25,628 bases of DNA from DASZGI01 sp035938995 (GTDB lineage Bacteria; Actinomycetota; Actinomycetes; Streptomycetales; Catenulisporaceae). Made by a program: the position numbers and the translations under genes. Below the pieces are notes generated by a model that saw only the letters and a list, made by a program, of their open reading frames with translations, made no database searches and had not been told where the DNA came from. The DNA is taken from contig NZ_DASZGI010000027.1 in the NCBI RefSeq assembly GCF_035938995.1, positions 1 to 25,628 of the forward strand, in the 5' to 3' direction. This document shows positions 10,640-17,851 of the stretch, piece by piece. Position 1 is the stretch's first letter, and each line of letters begins with the position of its first letter.

Positions 10640-11472
10640 CGGACACGTTTGGGGCCAGACTGCGCCGCGCGCTGGACACCCGCGGCCCGCTGTGCGCCGG
10701 GATCGACCCGCACGGCGCGCTGCTGACTGCCTGGGGCCTGAGCGACGACGTCGCGGGCCTCGAAAGCTTCGCCGGGACGGTCGTCGAGGCGCTCGCGGAC
10801 CGGGTAGCCGTGCTCAAGCCCCAGTCGGCGTTCTTCGAGCGCTTCGGCTCGCGCGGGGTCGCGGTGCTGGAGCGGACCGTCGCCGACGCCCGGTCGGCCG
10901 GAGCCCTGGTCATCATGGACGCCAAACGAGGAGACATCGGGTCGACCGTCGAGGCTTACGCACAGGCGTATCTGGACCCGGCGTCGCCGCTTTTCTCCGA
11001 CGCGCTGACGGCCTCGCCGTATCTGGGATTCGGCGCGCTCGAGCCGCTGTACTCGACTGCGGAGAAGCACGGCGCGGGCGTGTTCGTGCTCGCTTTCACC
11101 TCGAATCCCGAGGGCGCGCGGGTCCAGCGGGCGCGCACCGAGGACGGGGCGACCGTCGGAGCGGCCATCCTCACCGCGGCCGGCGAACGCAACGCGGGCG
11201 CGCTGCCGCTCGGCCCGATCGGCGCGGTGGTCGGCGCGACCCTGGCCGACATCCCCTACGACCTGGCCGCGTTGAACGGCGCGCTGCTCGCCCCCGGGCT
11301 CGGCGCCCAGGGCGCCACCCCAGAGGACCTGCGCAAGGTCTTCGGCGACGCGCTGCGCAACGTGGTGCCGTCGATGTCCCGCGAGATCCTGCGGCAGGGA
11401 CCGCGTGTCGAGGCGCTGCGCGAGGCCGCCGCCCGCTCCGTCGACGCGTGCCGCAGAGCCCTGGGTTACTGA
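10636..11472 (+). CDS. pyrF: orotidine-5'-phosphate decarboxylase, type 2
   Basis: PyrF decarboxylates OMP to UMP, the last step encoded here. The 278-residue length and the catalytic segment MDAKRGDIGST (94-104; D95, K97 and D100 as the charged array) identify the longer mycobacterial-type (type 2) enzyme rather than the short E. coli type. CAGIDPHG is at 20-27 and LAPGLGAQG near 217-225 forms the phosphate loop. The ATG at 10636 overlaps the pyrD stop and is preceded by AAGGAGAG (10622-10629). No orotate phosphoribosyltransferase (pyrE) is in the window; in actinobacteria it is usually elsewhere. I see no convincing terminator behind pyrF. Confidence 0.97.
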   Translation: MTDTFGARLRRALDTRGPLCAGIDPHGALLTAWGLSDDVAGLESFAGTVVEALADRVAVLKPQSAFFERFGSRGVAVLERTVADARSAGALVIMDAKRGDIGSTVEAYAQAYLDPASPLFSDALTASPYLGFGALEPLYSTAEKHGAGVFVLAFTSNPEGARVQRARTEDGATVGAAILTAAGERNAGALPLGPIGAVVGATLADIPYDLAALNGALLAPGLGAQGATPEDLRKVFGDALRNVVPSMSREILRQGPRVEALREAAARSVDACRRALGY

Positions 11473-11627
11473 ACACTGAGTCACTGAACGCAGGGCGCCT
11501 GGACGCTCTGCTTGCCTGGTCGGGAGGGCCGCCGCGCGAGGTTCCGCGTAGATCGATCCGAGTCACCTATGCTGCGCTTGTGGGAGCTGGGTAGTACGAG
11601 GTCGGGAGCCGGACGGAAGGAAGCACG

Positions 11628-12959
11628 GTGGTGCAGCTCAGGGCGACCGATAAGCCGGAAACGGAGGACGAGCCCCCGCGGCATCCGCCTCCGCTGTGGC
11701 GCAACCGGGACTACGCGGGCTGGTGGGTCAGCTCGCTGGTCTCCTCGCTCGGCAGCGCCATGTCCCAGCTCGCCTACCCCCTGCTCATGCTGTACGCGAC
11801 CAACTCGGTCGCCCGGGCCGGCATCGTCGGCGCCTGCCTGAACATCGGCGGCCTGTCCACCGGTCTGCTCGGCGGCGCCCTGGCCGACCGCTACTCGCGC
11901 CGGGTCCTGGTCGTGACCGCCGACCTGGTGCAGGCCGTCGCCGTCAGCACGGTGGTGTTCGCGGTCGCCAACGGATTCGTCAACGTCGGGCACATCGCCG
12001 CCATCGCCTTCATCCAGGGCATGTGCAACGGCATCAGCGGCGCCGCCATGACGCCGACGCTCAAGCGGATCGTGCACGAGTCGCAGTTCCCCGCCCTCGC
12101 GGCCTCCAAGCAGGGCCGCGACATGATCGCCCGGCTGGTCGGCCCCCCGGTCGGCGGCGCGCTGTTCTCCATCGCCCGCTGGATACCGTTCCTCGGCGAC
12201 GCGGTCTCCTTCGTGGTCAGCGCGATCGGCGTGGCGGCCATCCGCCGCCCGCTCGGCCCCGACGCCGCCGACCGCGAAGCGCACTCCTCGTCGCTGGCCG
12301 CGCTGCGCGAGGGGATCGCCTACATCCGCACGAACACGTACCTGCGCTTCCTGGTCGTGTGGGTGCCGCTGCTCAGTGCTTCGTTCGGCGGGATGGTGCT
12401 GCTGACCATCGCGCTGATCAAGCTGCGCGGCGGCGGCCCGACCACCGTCGGCGTGGTCACCACCATCGCGGCCGTCGGCGGACTCGGCGGCGCGCTCGCG
12501 GCGCCGATCCTGGCCCGGCACTTCAAGACCAGGACCCTGGTGATCACCATGGCCTGGCTCGTGGTCTTGGTCGCGGTGGGGCTCGCGGCCGCCCCAAGGC
12601 CCTGGGAGATCGGCCTGGTCGGCGCGCTCGCGGTGTTCCTGGTGGTGCCGCTGAACGTCATGCTCGAGTCGTACCAGCTGCGCGTCGTCCCGGACGCGAT
12701 GCTCGGCCGCGTCGCCGCGGCCCTCAGCTTCAGCTCCTCCGGCCTGCTGTGGACCGCGCCGCTGACGACAGGTGTGCTGGCCGACAACTTCGGTACCCCG
12801 ACCGCGATGCTCGTGGTCGCCGGGATCCTCGCCGCCCTGGCGATCTGGTGCACGCTCGCAAAGGCGCCGCGCGAGATGGACCTGCGGACGCCTATGCAGC
12901 AGAGCACCGGGCCGAGCCCGGACGATCAGTCCCCGGGCTCCTCGACGCAGCACCCATAG
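11628..12959 (+). CDS. MFS transporter, EntS/MFS_3-like exporter
   Basis: This 443-residue polytopic membrane protein has about 12 hydrophobic segments. The first begins at WWVSSLVSSLGSAMSQLAYPLLML. The cytoplasmic loop after TM2 carries the MFS signature GGALADRYSRRVLVV (about 83-97). The pattern with PTLKRIV and the loop AALREGIAYIRTN resembles the enterobactin-exporter-like MFS_3 group. Both termini are polar; the C-terminal 25 residues are low in complexity. GTG at 11628 follows GGAAGGAAG (11615-11623) by 4 nt; the adjacent GTG at 11631 (7 nt) is equally possible. It lies between pyrF and a GGT-family gene 67 nt downstream, so the pair may be co-expressed. Substrate is unknown; drug or small-peptide efflux is only a family-based guess. 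Confidence 0.9.
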   Translation: MVQLRATDKPETEDEPPRHPPPLWRNRDYAGWWVSSLVSSLGSAMSQLAYPLLMLYATNSVARAGIVGACLNIGGLSTGLLGGALADRYSRRVLVVTADLVQAVAVSTVVFAVANGFVNVGHIAAIAFIQGMCNGISGAAMTPTLKRIVHESQFPALAASKQGRDMIARLVGPPVGGALFSIARWIPFLGDAVSFVVSAIGVAAIRRPLGPDAADREAHSSSLAALREGIAYIRTNTYLRFLVVWVPLLSASFGGMVLLTIALIKLRGGGPTTVGVVTTIAAVGGLGGALAAPILARHFKTRTLVITMAWLVVLVAVGLAAAPRPWEIGLVGALAVFLVVPLNVMLESYQLRVVPDAMLGRVAAALSFSSSGLLWTAPLTTGVLADNFGTPTAMLVVAGILAALAIWCTLAKAPREMDLRTPMQQSTGPSPDDQSPGSSTQHP

Positions 12960-12981
12960 ACACAGCGCTCATAGACACAGC
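12955..12981 (+). repeat. short tandem repeat at the end of the MFS gene
   Basis: The 12-mer CATAGACACAGC occurs twice with a 15-nt period (12955-12966 and 12970-12981). The first copy contains the stop codon of the MFS gene. It looks like a small slippage duplication; no function is evident. Confidence 0.7.
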
Positions 12982-12989
12982 TCGCCCTA

Positions 12990-13018
12990 GGGACAGCGGC
13001 GAGCCGGGTGAGTAGGGT
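12990..13018 (+). promoter_or_regulatory. candidate leaderless promoter of the GGT-family gene
   Basis: GGGACA (12990-12995) and TAGGGT (13013-13018) are separated by 17 nt. The -10 hexamer ends 8 nt before the ATG at 13027, so transcription would begin at or next to the start codon. The GGAGG at 13021-13025 is only one base from the ATG, too close for a normal Shine-Dalgarno. Confidence 0.45.
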
Positions 13019-13026
13019 GCGGAGGC

Positions 13027-14871
13027 ATGGCGCTCCCATTACCCTTCACCACCCGCCCCGAGCTGGCAGGCACTTTCGGCATGGTCGCCAGCACCCACTA
13101 TCTCGCCACCGCGGCCGGCATGTCCGTCCTCGAGCGGGGCGGCAACGCCTTCGACGCGGCGGCGGCCGCGGCCTTCACCCTCCACGTGGTCGAGCCGCAC
13201 CTCAACGGCCCCGGCGGCGAGGTCCCGGCGATCTTCGCCACCGCCGCCGACCCGGTGCCGCGGGTGTTGTGCGGGATGGGCACCGCGCCCGCCGCCGCGA
13301 CCCTCGAGCGCTTCTCCTCCCTCGGCCTCGACCTGATCCCCGGCACCGGGCTGCTGCCCGCGACCGTGCCCGGAGCAGTTGGGGCCTGGCTCACCCTGCT
13401 GCGCGACCACGGCACGCTGCCGCTGCGTGACATCCTCGACTACGCCCTCGGATACGCCGAGCGCGGGCATCCGCTGATCCCCGCCGTCGCCGGGACCATC
13501 TCCACGGTCGCCGGCCACTTCCGCGTGCACTGGCCGACCTCGGCCCGCCAGTGGCTGCCCGGCGGCGAGCCTCCGGTGCCCGGACAGCTGTTCGCCCTGC
13601 CCAGGTTGGCGGCCACCTACAGCCGTCTGCTGGCAGAGGCGGAGGCAGCCGGATCCGACCGGGAGACGCAGCTCGACGCGGCGATACGCGCCTGGTACGG
13701 GGGCTTCGTCGCCGAGGCGATCGACGCCTTCTGCCGCAACTCCGTCCTCGACGAGTCGGGCCGCGCCCACGCCGGCCTGCTGACCGGGGACGACCTGGCC
13801 GGCTGGAATCCCTCCTACGAGCGCACCGTCAGCCTGGACTGGCACGGCCTGACCGTGCACAAGGCCGGCCCGTGGACACAGGGGCCCGTCCTGCTCCAGC
13901 AACTGGGCATGCTCGAAGCGCTCGGGGAGCTGCCCCCGCCCGGCAGCGCCGCCCGCATCCACCGGGTCACCGAGGTCGCCAAGCTCGCCTTCGCCGACCG
14001 CGAAGCCTGGTACGGCGACGATCCGGGCGTGCCGCTCGCAGACCTGCTCGATCCCGGCTACTTGAGCGCTCGCGCCGCGCTCGCCGGCGACACCGCGTCG
14101 GCCGAGCTGCGCCCGGGGTCTCCCGGCGGCCGCGTCCCCCGGCTGGCCGAGTTCCTGTACTCCTCCCGATCGATCGCCTCCGGCGGCGGCGCCCTCGACG
14201 CCATGGCGGCCGTGGAGGGCGCCGCGGCCGGACCGGAACCGGCGGCGCCGGGAGAGGCCCAGGTCAGCGCGAGCGGCGCCACCCGGGGTGATACTTGCCA
14301 CATCGACGTGGCGGACCGGTGGGGAAATATGATCTCCGCCACTCCCTCGGGCGGCTGGCTCCAGTCCTCCCCGGCGATCCCGGGCCTCGGTTTCTGCCTC
14401 GGCACCAGGGCCCAGATGTTCTGGCTGGAAGCGGGCCTGCCTGCGACGCTCACCCCCGGACGGCGCCCCCGGATCACTCTCAGCCCCTCGCTGGCCACCC
14501 GGGACGGAAAGCCGGTCTGGGCCTTCGGCACGCCCGGCGGCGACCAGCAGGACCAGTGGCAACTCTTACTTCTTCTCGGCCATATCGCCGACGGCCTCGG
14601 CATGCAGGCCGCGATCGACGCGCCGGCGTGGCACAGCAACGCCGTCCCCTCGTCCTTCGCCCCGCGCCGCCGCGAGCCCCGTGGCTTGGTACTCGAGGAT
14701 AGATTTTCAGCTCATACTATTGGTGAGCTGCGGAAACTAGGTCACGATGTGTTGATGTCCGGGCCTTGGTCGCTGGGCAGACTCTCCGGTGTATACCGAG
14801 ATCCTGATACCGGTATCCTGCACGCCGCGGCCAATCCGCGCGGCTCCCAGGGCTATGCCGCGGGCCGTTGA
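13027..14871 (+). CDS. gamma-glutamyltransferase-family protein (Ntn hydrolase)
   Basis: The 614-residue product belongs to the gamma-glutamyltranspeptidase / cephalosporin-acylase-like family, made as a precursor that cuts itself in front of a nucleophilic Thr. The N-terminal half shows MVASTHYLATAAGMSVLERG and GGNAFDAAAAAAF. The small-subunit start is predicted at T423 in RGDTCHIDVAD, followed by GNMISATPSGGWLQSS. The C-terminal LGTRAQMFWLE is typical of the YwrD-like cytosolic branch. No signal peptide is visible, so it probably acts inside the cell, perhaps on gamma-glutamyl or related amides; the substrate is unknown. Two in-frame TTA codons occur, at codon 5 (13039-13041) and codon 514 (14566-14568). 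Codons near 14690-14830 are also poorer in G/C at third positions than elsewhere. With the MFS gene it interrupts the pyrF-mihF order I recall from Streptomyces. Confidence 0.92.
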   Translation: MALPLPFTTRPELAGTFGMVASTHYLATAAGMSVLERGGNAFDAAAAAAFTLHVVEPHLNGPGGEVPAIFATAADPVPRVLCGMGTAPAAATLERFSSLGLDLIPGTGLLPATVPGAVGAWLTLLRDHGTLPLRDILDYALGYAERGHPLIPAVAGTISTVAGHFRVHWPTSARQWLPGGEPPVPGQLFALPRLAATYSRLLAEAEAAGSDRETQLDAAIRAWYGGFVAEAIDAFCRNSVLDESGRAHAGLLTGDDLAGWNPSYERTVSLDWHGLTVHKAGPWTQGPVLLQQLGMLEALGELPPPGSAARIHRVTEVAKLAFADREAWYGDDPGVPLADLLDPGYLSARAALAGDTASAELRPGSPGGRVPRLAEFLYSSRSIASGGGALDAMAAVEGAAAGPEPAAPGEAQVSASGATRGDTCHIDVADRWGNMISATPSGGWLQSSPAIPGLGFCLGTRAQMFWLEAGLPATLTPGRRPRITLSPSLATRDGKPVWAFGTPGGDQQDQWQLLLLLGHIADGLGMQAAIDAPAWHSNAVPSSFAPRRREPRGLVLEDRFSAHTIGELRKLGHDVLMSGPWSLGRLSGVYRDPDTGILHAAANPRGSQGYAAGR

Positions 14872-14992
14872 AAGCGCTCCCAAGGGCGGGTTTCCGCCGT
14901 CAATCCCCGCAAAGAATCCCGCCATCGCGTGCACGCGCCGCCGAGAACTCCGGTACGCTCCGGTTTTATCGCAGACCAGCAGGGGTGTCATC

Positions 14993-15021
14993 TTGCTACT
15001 CCCGCTCGAAGCGACTAGGTT
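14993..15021 (+). promoter_or_regulatory. mihF promoter
   Basis: TTGCTA (14993-14998) and TAGGTT (15016-15021) have an ideal 17-nt spacing. They lie in the 238-base gap before mihF. The -10 is of the TAGnnT type usual for actinobacterial vegetative promoters. A leader of about 80 nt would precede the GTG. Confidence 0.6.
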
Positions 15022-15109
15022 CCGGCAACGGACCACCGAGTCGGCGACCGTGTGAGCGGACGACGACTCACCCCCACCGATCCGCATCGACGTCATGAGG
15101 TGAATAGGC

Positions 15110-15430
15110 GTGGCTCTTCCGCCCCTCACTCCCGAACAGCGCGCGGCCGCCCTTGAAAAGGCCGCTGCGGCCCGGCGTGAGCGTGCCGAAATCAAGAACC
15201 GGCTCAAGCACTCCGGAGCCTCGCTCTCCGAGGTCGTGCACGAGGGCCAGAAGAACGACGTAATCGGCAAGATGAAGGTCTCGGCTCTGCTCGAGTCCCT
15301 GCCGGGCGTCGGGAAGGTCCGGGCCAAGCAGATCATGGAACGGCTCTCCATCTCCGAGACCCGCCGGGTCCGGGGCCTGGGAGCCAACCAGATCGCGGCC
15401 CTCGAGCGCGAGTTCGGCGGCGCGAAGTAA
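15110..15430 (+). CDS. mihF: actinobacterial integration host factor (mIHF/sIHF)
   Basis: This is a 106-residue nucleoid protein unrelated in sequence to the HU/IHF-alpha/beta fold. It has an N-terminal helix rich in Ala, Arg and Glu (LTPEQRAAALEKAAAARRERAE) and a C-terminal helix-two-turn-helix region with the helix-hairpin-helix segment LPGVGKVRAKQIMERL (about 64-79) that contacts DNA. The sequence closely resembles Streptomyces sIHF as I recall it. That protein affects chromosome compaction, sporulation and antibiotic production; the mycobacterial form is essential. GTG at 15110 follows AGGTGA (15098-15103). gmk lies just downstream, the conserved neighbour. Together with bldD it places two developmental DNA-binding proteins in one window. 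Confidence 0.96.
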   Translation: MALPPLTPEQRAAALEKAAAARRERAEIKNRLKHSGASLSEVVHEGQKNDVIGKMKVSALLESLPGVGKVRAKQIMERLSISETRRVRGLGANQIAALEREFGGAK

Positions 15431-15556
15431 CATCGGGCGCCGCGGGATCCACCCGGGTGACCGGGTGGCACCCGTTCCGCGCCGAGACGGCTCTCGGGCG
15501 GTCGTCCGGCTCCTTCTCGGCGCGGGTCGCCGACCCCGCCGGTCCGCGCGGTGCGG

Positions 15557-15562
15557 TAGCCT
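15557..15562 (+). promoter_or_regulatory. candidate -10 for leaderless gmk
   Basis: TAGCCT ends 8 nt before the GTG at 15571, the distance seen for leaderless actinobacterial mRNAs. No clear -35 hexamer is found at 16-18 nt, so support rests on the -10 and the absence of a Shine-Dalgarno. Confidence 0.35.
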
Positions 15563-15570
15563 CCGTCGGT

Positions 15571-16170
15571 GTGAACACCACACACCCCGGACCGACCGCC
15601 CCGCCGAACCAGCCGGCCTCAGGCCGGCGGCTCATCGTGCTGTCCGGCCCGTCCGGGGTCGGCAAGAGCACCGTGGTGTCCCACCTGCGCAAGACCCGTC
15701 CCGAGGTCTGGCACTCCGTCTCGGTCACCACGCGGTACCCCCGCCCCGGCGAGATCGACGGCGTGCACTACCGCTTCGTCGACGACGCCACCTTCGACAA
15801 GCTGGTCGAGGCGGGCGAGCTGCTCGAATGGGCCAAGTTCGCGGGACACAGATACGGCACCCCGCGCCAGCCGGTGCTGGACCGGCTCGCTTCCGGGGCG
15901 CCCACCCTGCTGGAGATCGACCTGCAGGGGGCCCGCCAGGTGCGCTCCGCGATGCGCGAGGCGCTGCAGGTGTTCCTGGCCCCGCCGAACTGGGAGGAAC
16001 TGGTGCGCCGGCTCACCCGCCGGGCCACCGAGCCGCCCGAGGTGATCGACCGCCGGCTGGCCGCGGCCCGCGTCGAGCTGGCCGCCGAGTCCGAGTTCGA
16101 CGTCACCCTCGTCAACACATCCGTCGAAGACGTGGCGCGCGAACTGCTAGAATTGATGGGTCTTTCCTGA
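15571..16170 (+). CDS. gmk: guanylate kinase
   Basis: Gmk phosphorylates GMP to GDP with ATP in the cytosol. With the chosen start it has 199 residues, a normal length. The P-loop GPSGVGKS is at 26-33, the GMP-binding SVSVTTRYPRPGEIDGVHY segment follows, and LEIDLQGARQVR and the lid region RLTRRATEPPEVIDRRL are present. GTG at 15571 is preferred because the open frame upstream (to 15457) has no family similarity. It also has a TAGCCT 8 nt upstream, suggesting a leaderless transcript. A short Pro-rich N-terminal arm (NTTHPGPTAPPNQPASG) precedes the core. The gene is followed by rpoZ after 33 nt, the usual gmk-rpoZ pairing. Confidence 0.94.
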   Translation: MNTTHPGPTAPPNQPASGRRLIVLSGPSGVGKSTVVSHLRKTRPEVWHSVSVTTRYPRPGEIDGVHYRFVDDATFDKLVEAGELLEWAKFAGHRYGTPRQPVLDRLASGAPTLLEIDLQGARQVRSAMREALQVFLAPPNWEELVRRLTRRATEPPEVIDRRLAAARVELAAESEFDVTLVNTSVEDVARELLELMGLS

Positions 16171-16203
16171 TCCATCCCCTTTCTTCAACGCGGAAGGCCT
16201 GCC

Positions 16204-16473
16204 TTGTCCGTGACCGAGCCCGAGGGCATCATCAACCCGCCGATCGACGAGCTGCTCGAGGCGACCGACTCGAAGTACAGCCTGGTGATCTACGCGGCCA
16301 AGCGGGCCCGGCAGATCAACGCGTACTACTCGCAGCTGGGCGAAGGCCTGCTGGAGTACGTCGGCCCGCTGGTCGACACCCACGTGCATGAGAAGCCGCT
16401 GTCCATCGCGCTGCGCGAGATCAACGCCGGCCTGCTGACCGCGGAGCCGATCGAGACGCCCCCGGCCGCGTAG
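16204..16473 (+). CDS. rpoZ: RNA polymerase omega subunit
   Basis: Omega aids folding and assembly of the beta' subunit of RNA polymerase. The 89-residue product contains the conserved IINPPIDELLEATDSKYSLV region (about 9-28), AAKRARQIN (31-39) and the HEKPLSIALREINAG segment (62-76), almost identical to the Streptomyces protein as I recall it. TTG at 16204 is taken as the start because GGAAGG (16191-16196) lies 7 nt upstream; GTG at 16210 would leave 13 nt. It is followed 11 nt later by coaBC and is likely co-transcribed with gmk. Confidence 0.95.
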   Translation: MSVTEPEGIINPPIDELLEATDSKYSLVIYAAKRARQINAYYSQLGEGLLEYVGPLVDTHVHEKPLSIALREINAGLLTAEPIETPPAA

Positions 16474-16484
16474 CCGCGCCGCCG

Positions 16485-17744
16485 GTGTCGCAGCCCTCCC
16501 CGGAGGCCCCGGCCCCCGCGAAGCCCAAGGTGATCCTGGGCGTCGGCGGGGGCATCGCCGCGTACAAGGCGTGCGAGCTGCTGCGCCGCTTCACCGAGTC
16601 GGGCCACGACGTGCGCGTCATCCCCACCGCCGCGGCGCTGCGCTTCGTCGGCGCTCCCACTTGGGAGGCGCTGTCCGGCCACCCGGTCTCCGCCGAGGTC
16701 TGGGACTCGGTCCACGAGGTGCCGCACGTGCGGCTCGGCCAGGAGGCCGACCTCGTGGTCGTCGCGCCCGCCACCGCCGACCTGCTGGCCAAGGCCGCCC
16801 ACGGGCAGGCCGACGACCTGCTCACCAGCACGCTGCTGACCGCGCGCTGCCCCGTGGTCTTCGCCCCGGCGATGCACACCGAGATGTGGGACCACCCGGC
16901 CACCCGGGACAACGTCGCCACCCTGCGCCGCCGCGGCGCCCTCGTGCTGGATCCCGCGGTCGGCCGGCTGACCGGCAAGGACACCGGCCCCGGGCGGCTG
17001 CCGGAACCCGCCGCGCTGTTCGACGCGGCCGAGGCCGTGCTGCGCCGCGGCGGCCCGATTCCCGAAGACCTGGCCGGGCTGCGCGTCGTCGTCTCCGCGG
17101 GCGGCACCCGCGAACCGCTGGACCCGGTGCGCTACCTCGGCAACCGCTCCTCCGGCCTGCAGGGCTACGCGCTGGCCGCCGCCGCCGCGGCCCGCGGCGC
17201 GGAGGTCACCCTCGTCTCCGCCAACGTCGCGCTGCCTGATCCGGCCGGGGCTAAGGTCGTGCGGGTCGGCACCGCGCTCGAGCTGCGCGAGGCGGTGCGC
17301 GCCGCGGCGGCCGACGCCCAGGTGGTGGTGATGAGCGCGGCGGTGGCCGACTTCCGCCCCGCCGAGTACGCCCCGGCCAAGATCAAGAAGTCCGACGACA
17401 GCTCCGCCCCGGTCGTGACGCTCGTTCAGAACCCGCACGTACTCAAGGAACTGGGCCGCGAGCGCCTCGCCCCCGGCCAGACCGTCGTCGGCTTCGCCGC
17501 CGAGACCGGGGACGCCGAGCACGGCTTCCTGGAGCTGGGCCGCCGCAAGGTCGCCGCGTACGGGGTCGACCTGCTCGTGGTCAACGAGGTCGGCGCGGAC
17601 AAGGTGTTCGGCAGCCCGGTCACCGAAGCGGTGATCATCGGCGCGGACGGCACGGAGACGGCGGTACCGCTGGGAGCCAAGCGAGCCCTTGCCGACGCAC
17701 TGTGGGACCGGGTCACCCTGTTGCGGCGCGGCACCGGCCAGTAG
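16485..17744 (+). CDS. coaBC: bifunctional phosphopantothenoylcysteine decarboxylase / synthetase
   Basis: CoaBC adds cysteine to 4'-phosphopantothenate (CoaB, CTP-dependent) and decarboxylates the product to phosphopantetheine (CoaC, FMN-dependent) for coenzyme A. The 419-residue protein has the CoaC half first: GVGGGIAAYK (19-28), catalytic H81 in PHVRLG and PAMHTEMW (128-135, where E. coli has PAMN). The CoaB half follows from about 198: VVSAGGTREPLDPVRYLGNRSSG and the CTP-site lysines in KIKKSD. GTG at 16485 has no clear Shine-Dalgarno; at 11 nt from the rpoZ stop it is probably translated by coupling. The gene order rpoZ-coaBC-metK is conserved in actinobacteria. Confidence 0.96.
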   Translation: MSQPSPEAPAPAKPKVILGVGGGIAAYKACELLRRFTESGHDVRVIPTAAALRFVGAPTWEALSGHPVSAEVWDSVHEVPHVRLGQEADLVVVAPATADLLAKAAHGQADDLLTSTLLTARCPVVFAPAMHTEMWDHPATRDNVATLRRRGALVLDPAVGRLTGKDTGPGRLPEPAALFDAAEAVLRRGGPIPEDLAGLRVVVSAGGTREPLDPVRYLGNRSSGLQGYALAAAAAARGAEVTLVSANVALPDPAGAKVVRVGTALELREAVRAAAADAQVVVMSAAVADFRPAEYAPAKIKKSDDSSAPVVTLVQNPHVLKELGRERLAPGQTVVGFAAETGDAEHGFLELGRRKVAAYGVDLLVVNEVGADKVFGSPVTEAVIIGADGTETAVPLGAKRALADALWDRVTLLRRGTGQ

Positions 17745-17799
17745 GGTCGGCTCGGTGTACCCTTCGGCCCGGAATAGCCCGGTGACCGGCGCCGCTGGA

Positions 17800-17805
17800 T
17801 AGACT
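17800..17805 (+). promoter_or_regulatory. candidate metK -10 element
   Basis: TAGACT at 17800-17805 fits the actinobacterial -10 and lies 46 nt before the metK GTG. A matching -35 at 16-18 nt is not obvious. The 107-nt gap shows no recognisable SAM riboswitch fold, though I could not run a covariance search. Confidence 0.4.
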
Positions 17806-17851
17806 AACCCGACCCGAGAAGTCAGCAGCCGCTGCGAGAAGGAGCCGTCCT

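Noticed and set aside
10606..12953. Long minus-strand frames opposite pyrF and the MFS gene
   Set aside because: Both underlying plus-strand genes have full family motifs; the antisense products are Arg/His/Gly-rich shadows.
15457..15570. Upstream extension of the gmk frame (38 codons)
   Set aside because: No kinase-family similarity and no ribosome-binding site; GTG at 15571 with a -10-like TAGCCT gives a normal-length protein.
17745..17851. Possible SAM riboswitch before metK
   Set aside because: The 107-nt gap shows no recognisable SAM-I, SAM-II or SAM-IV core or pseudoknot by eye, and a -10-like hexamer lies in its second half, leaving under 50 nt of leader.
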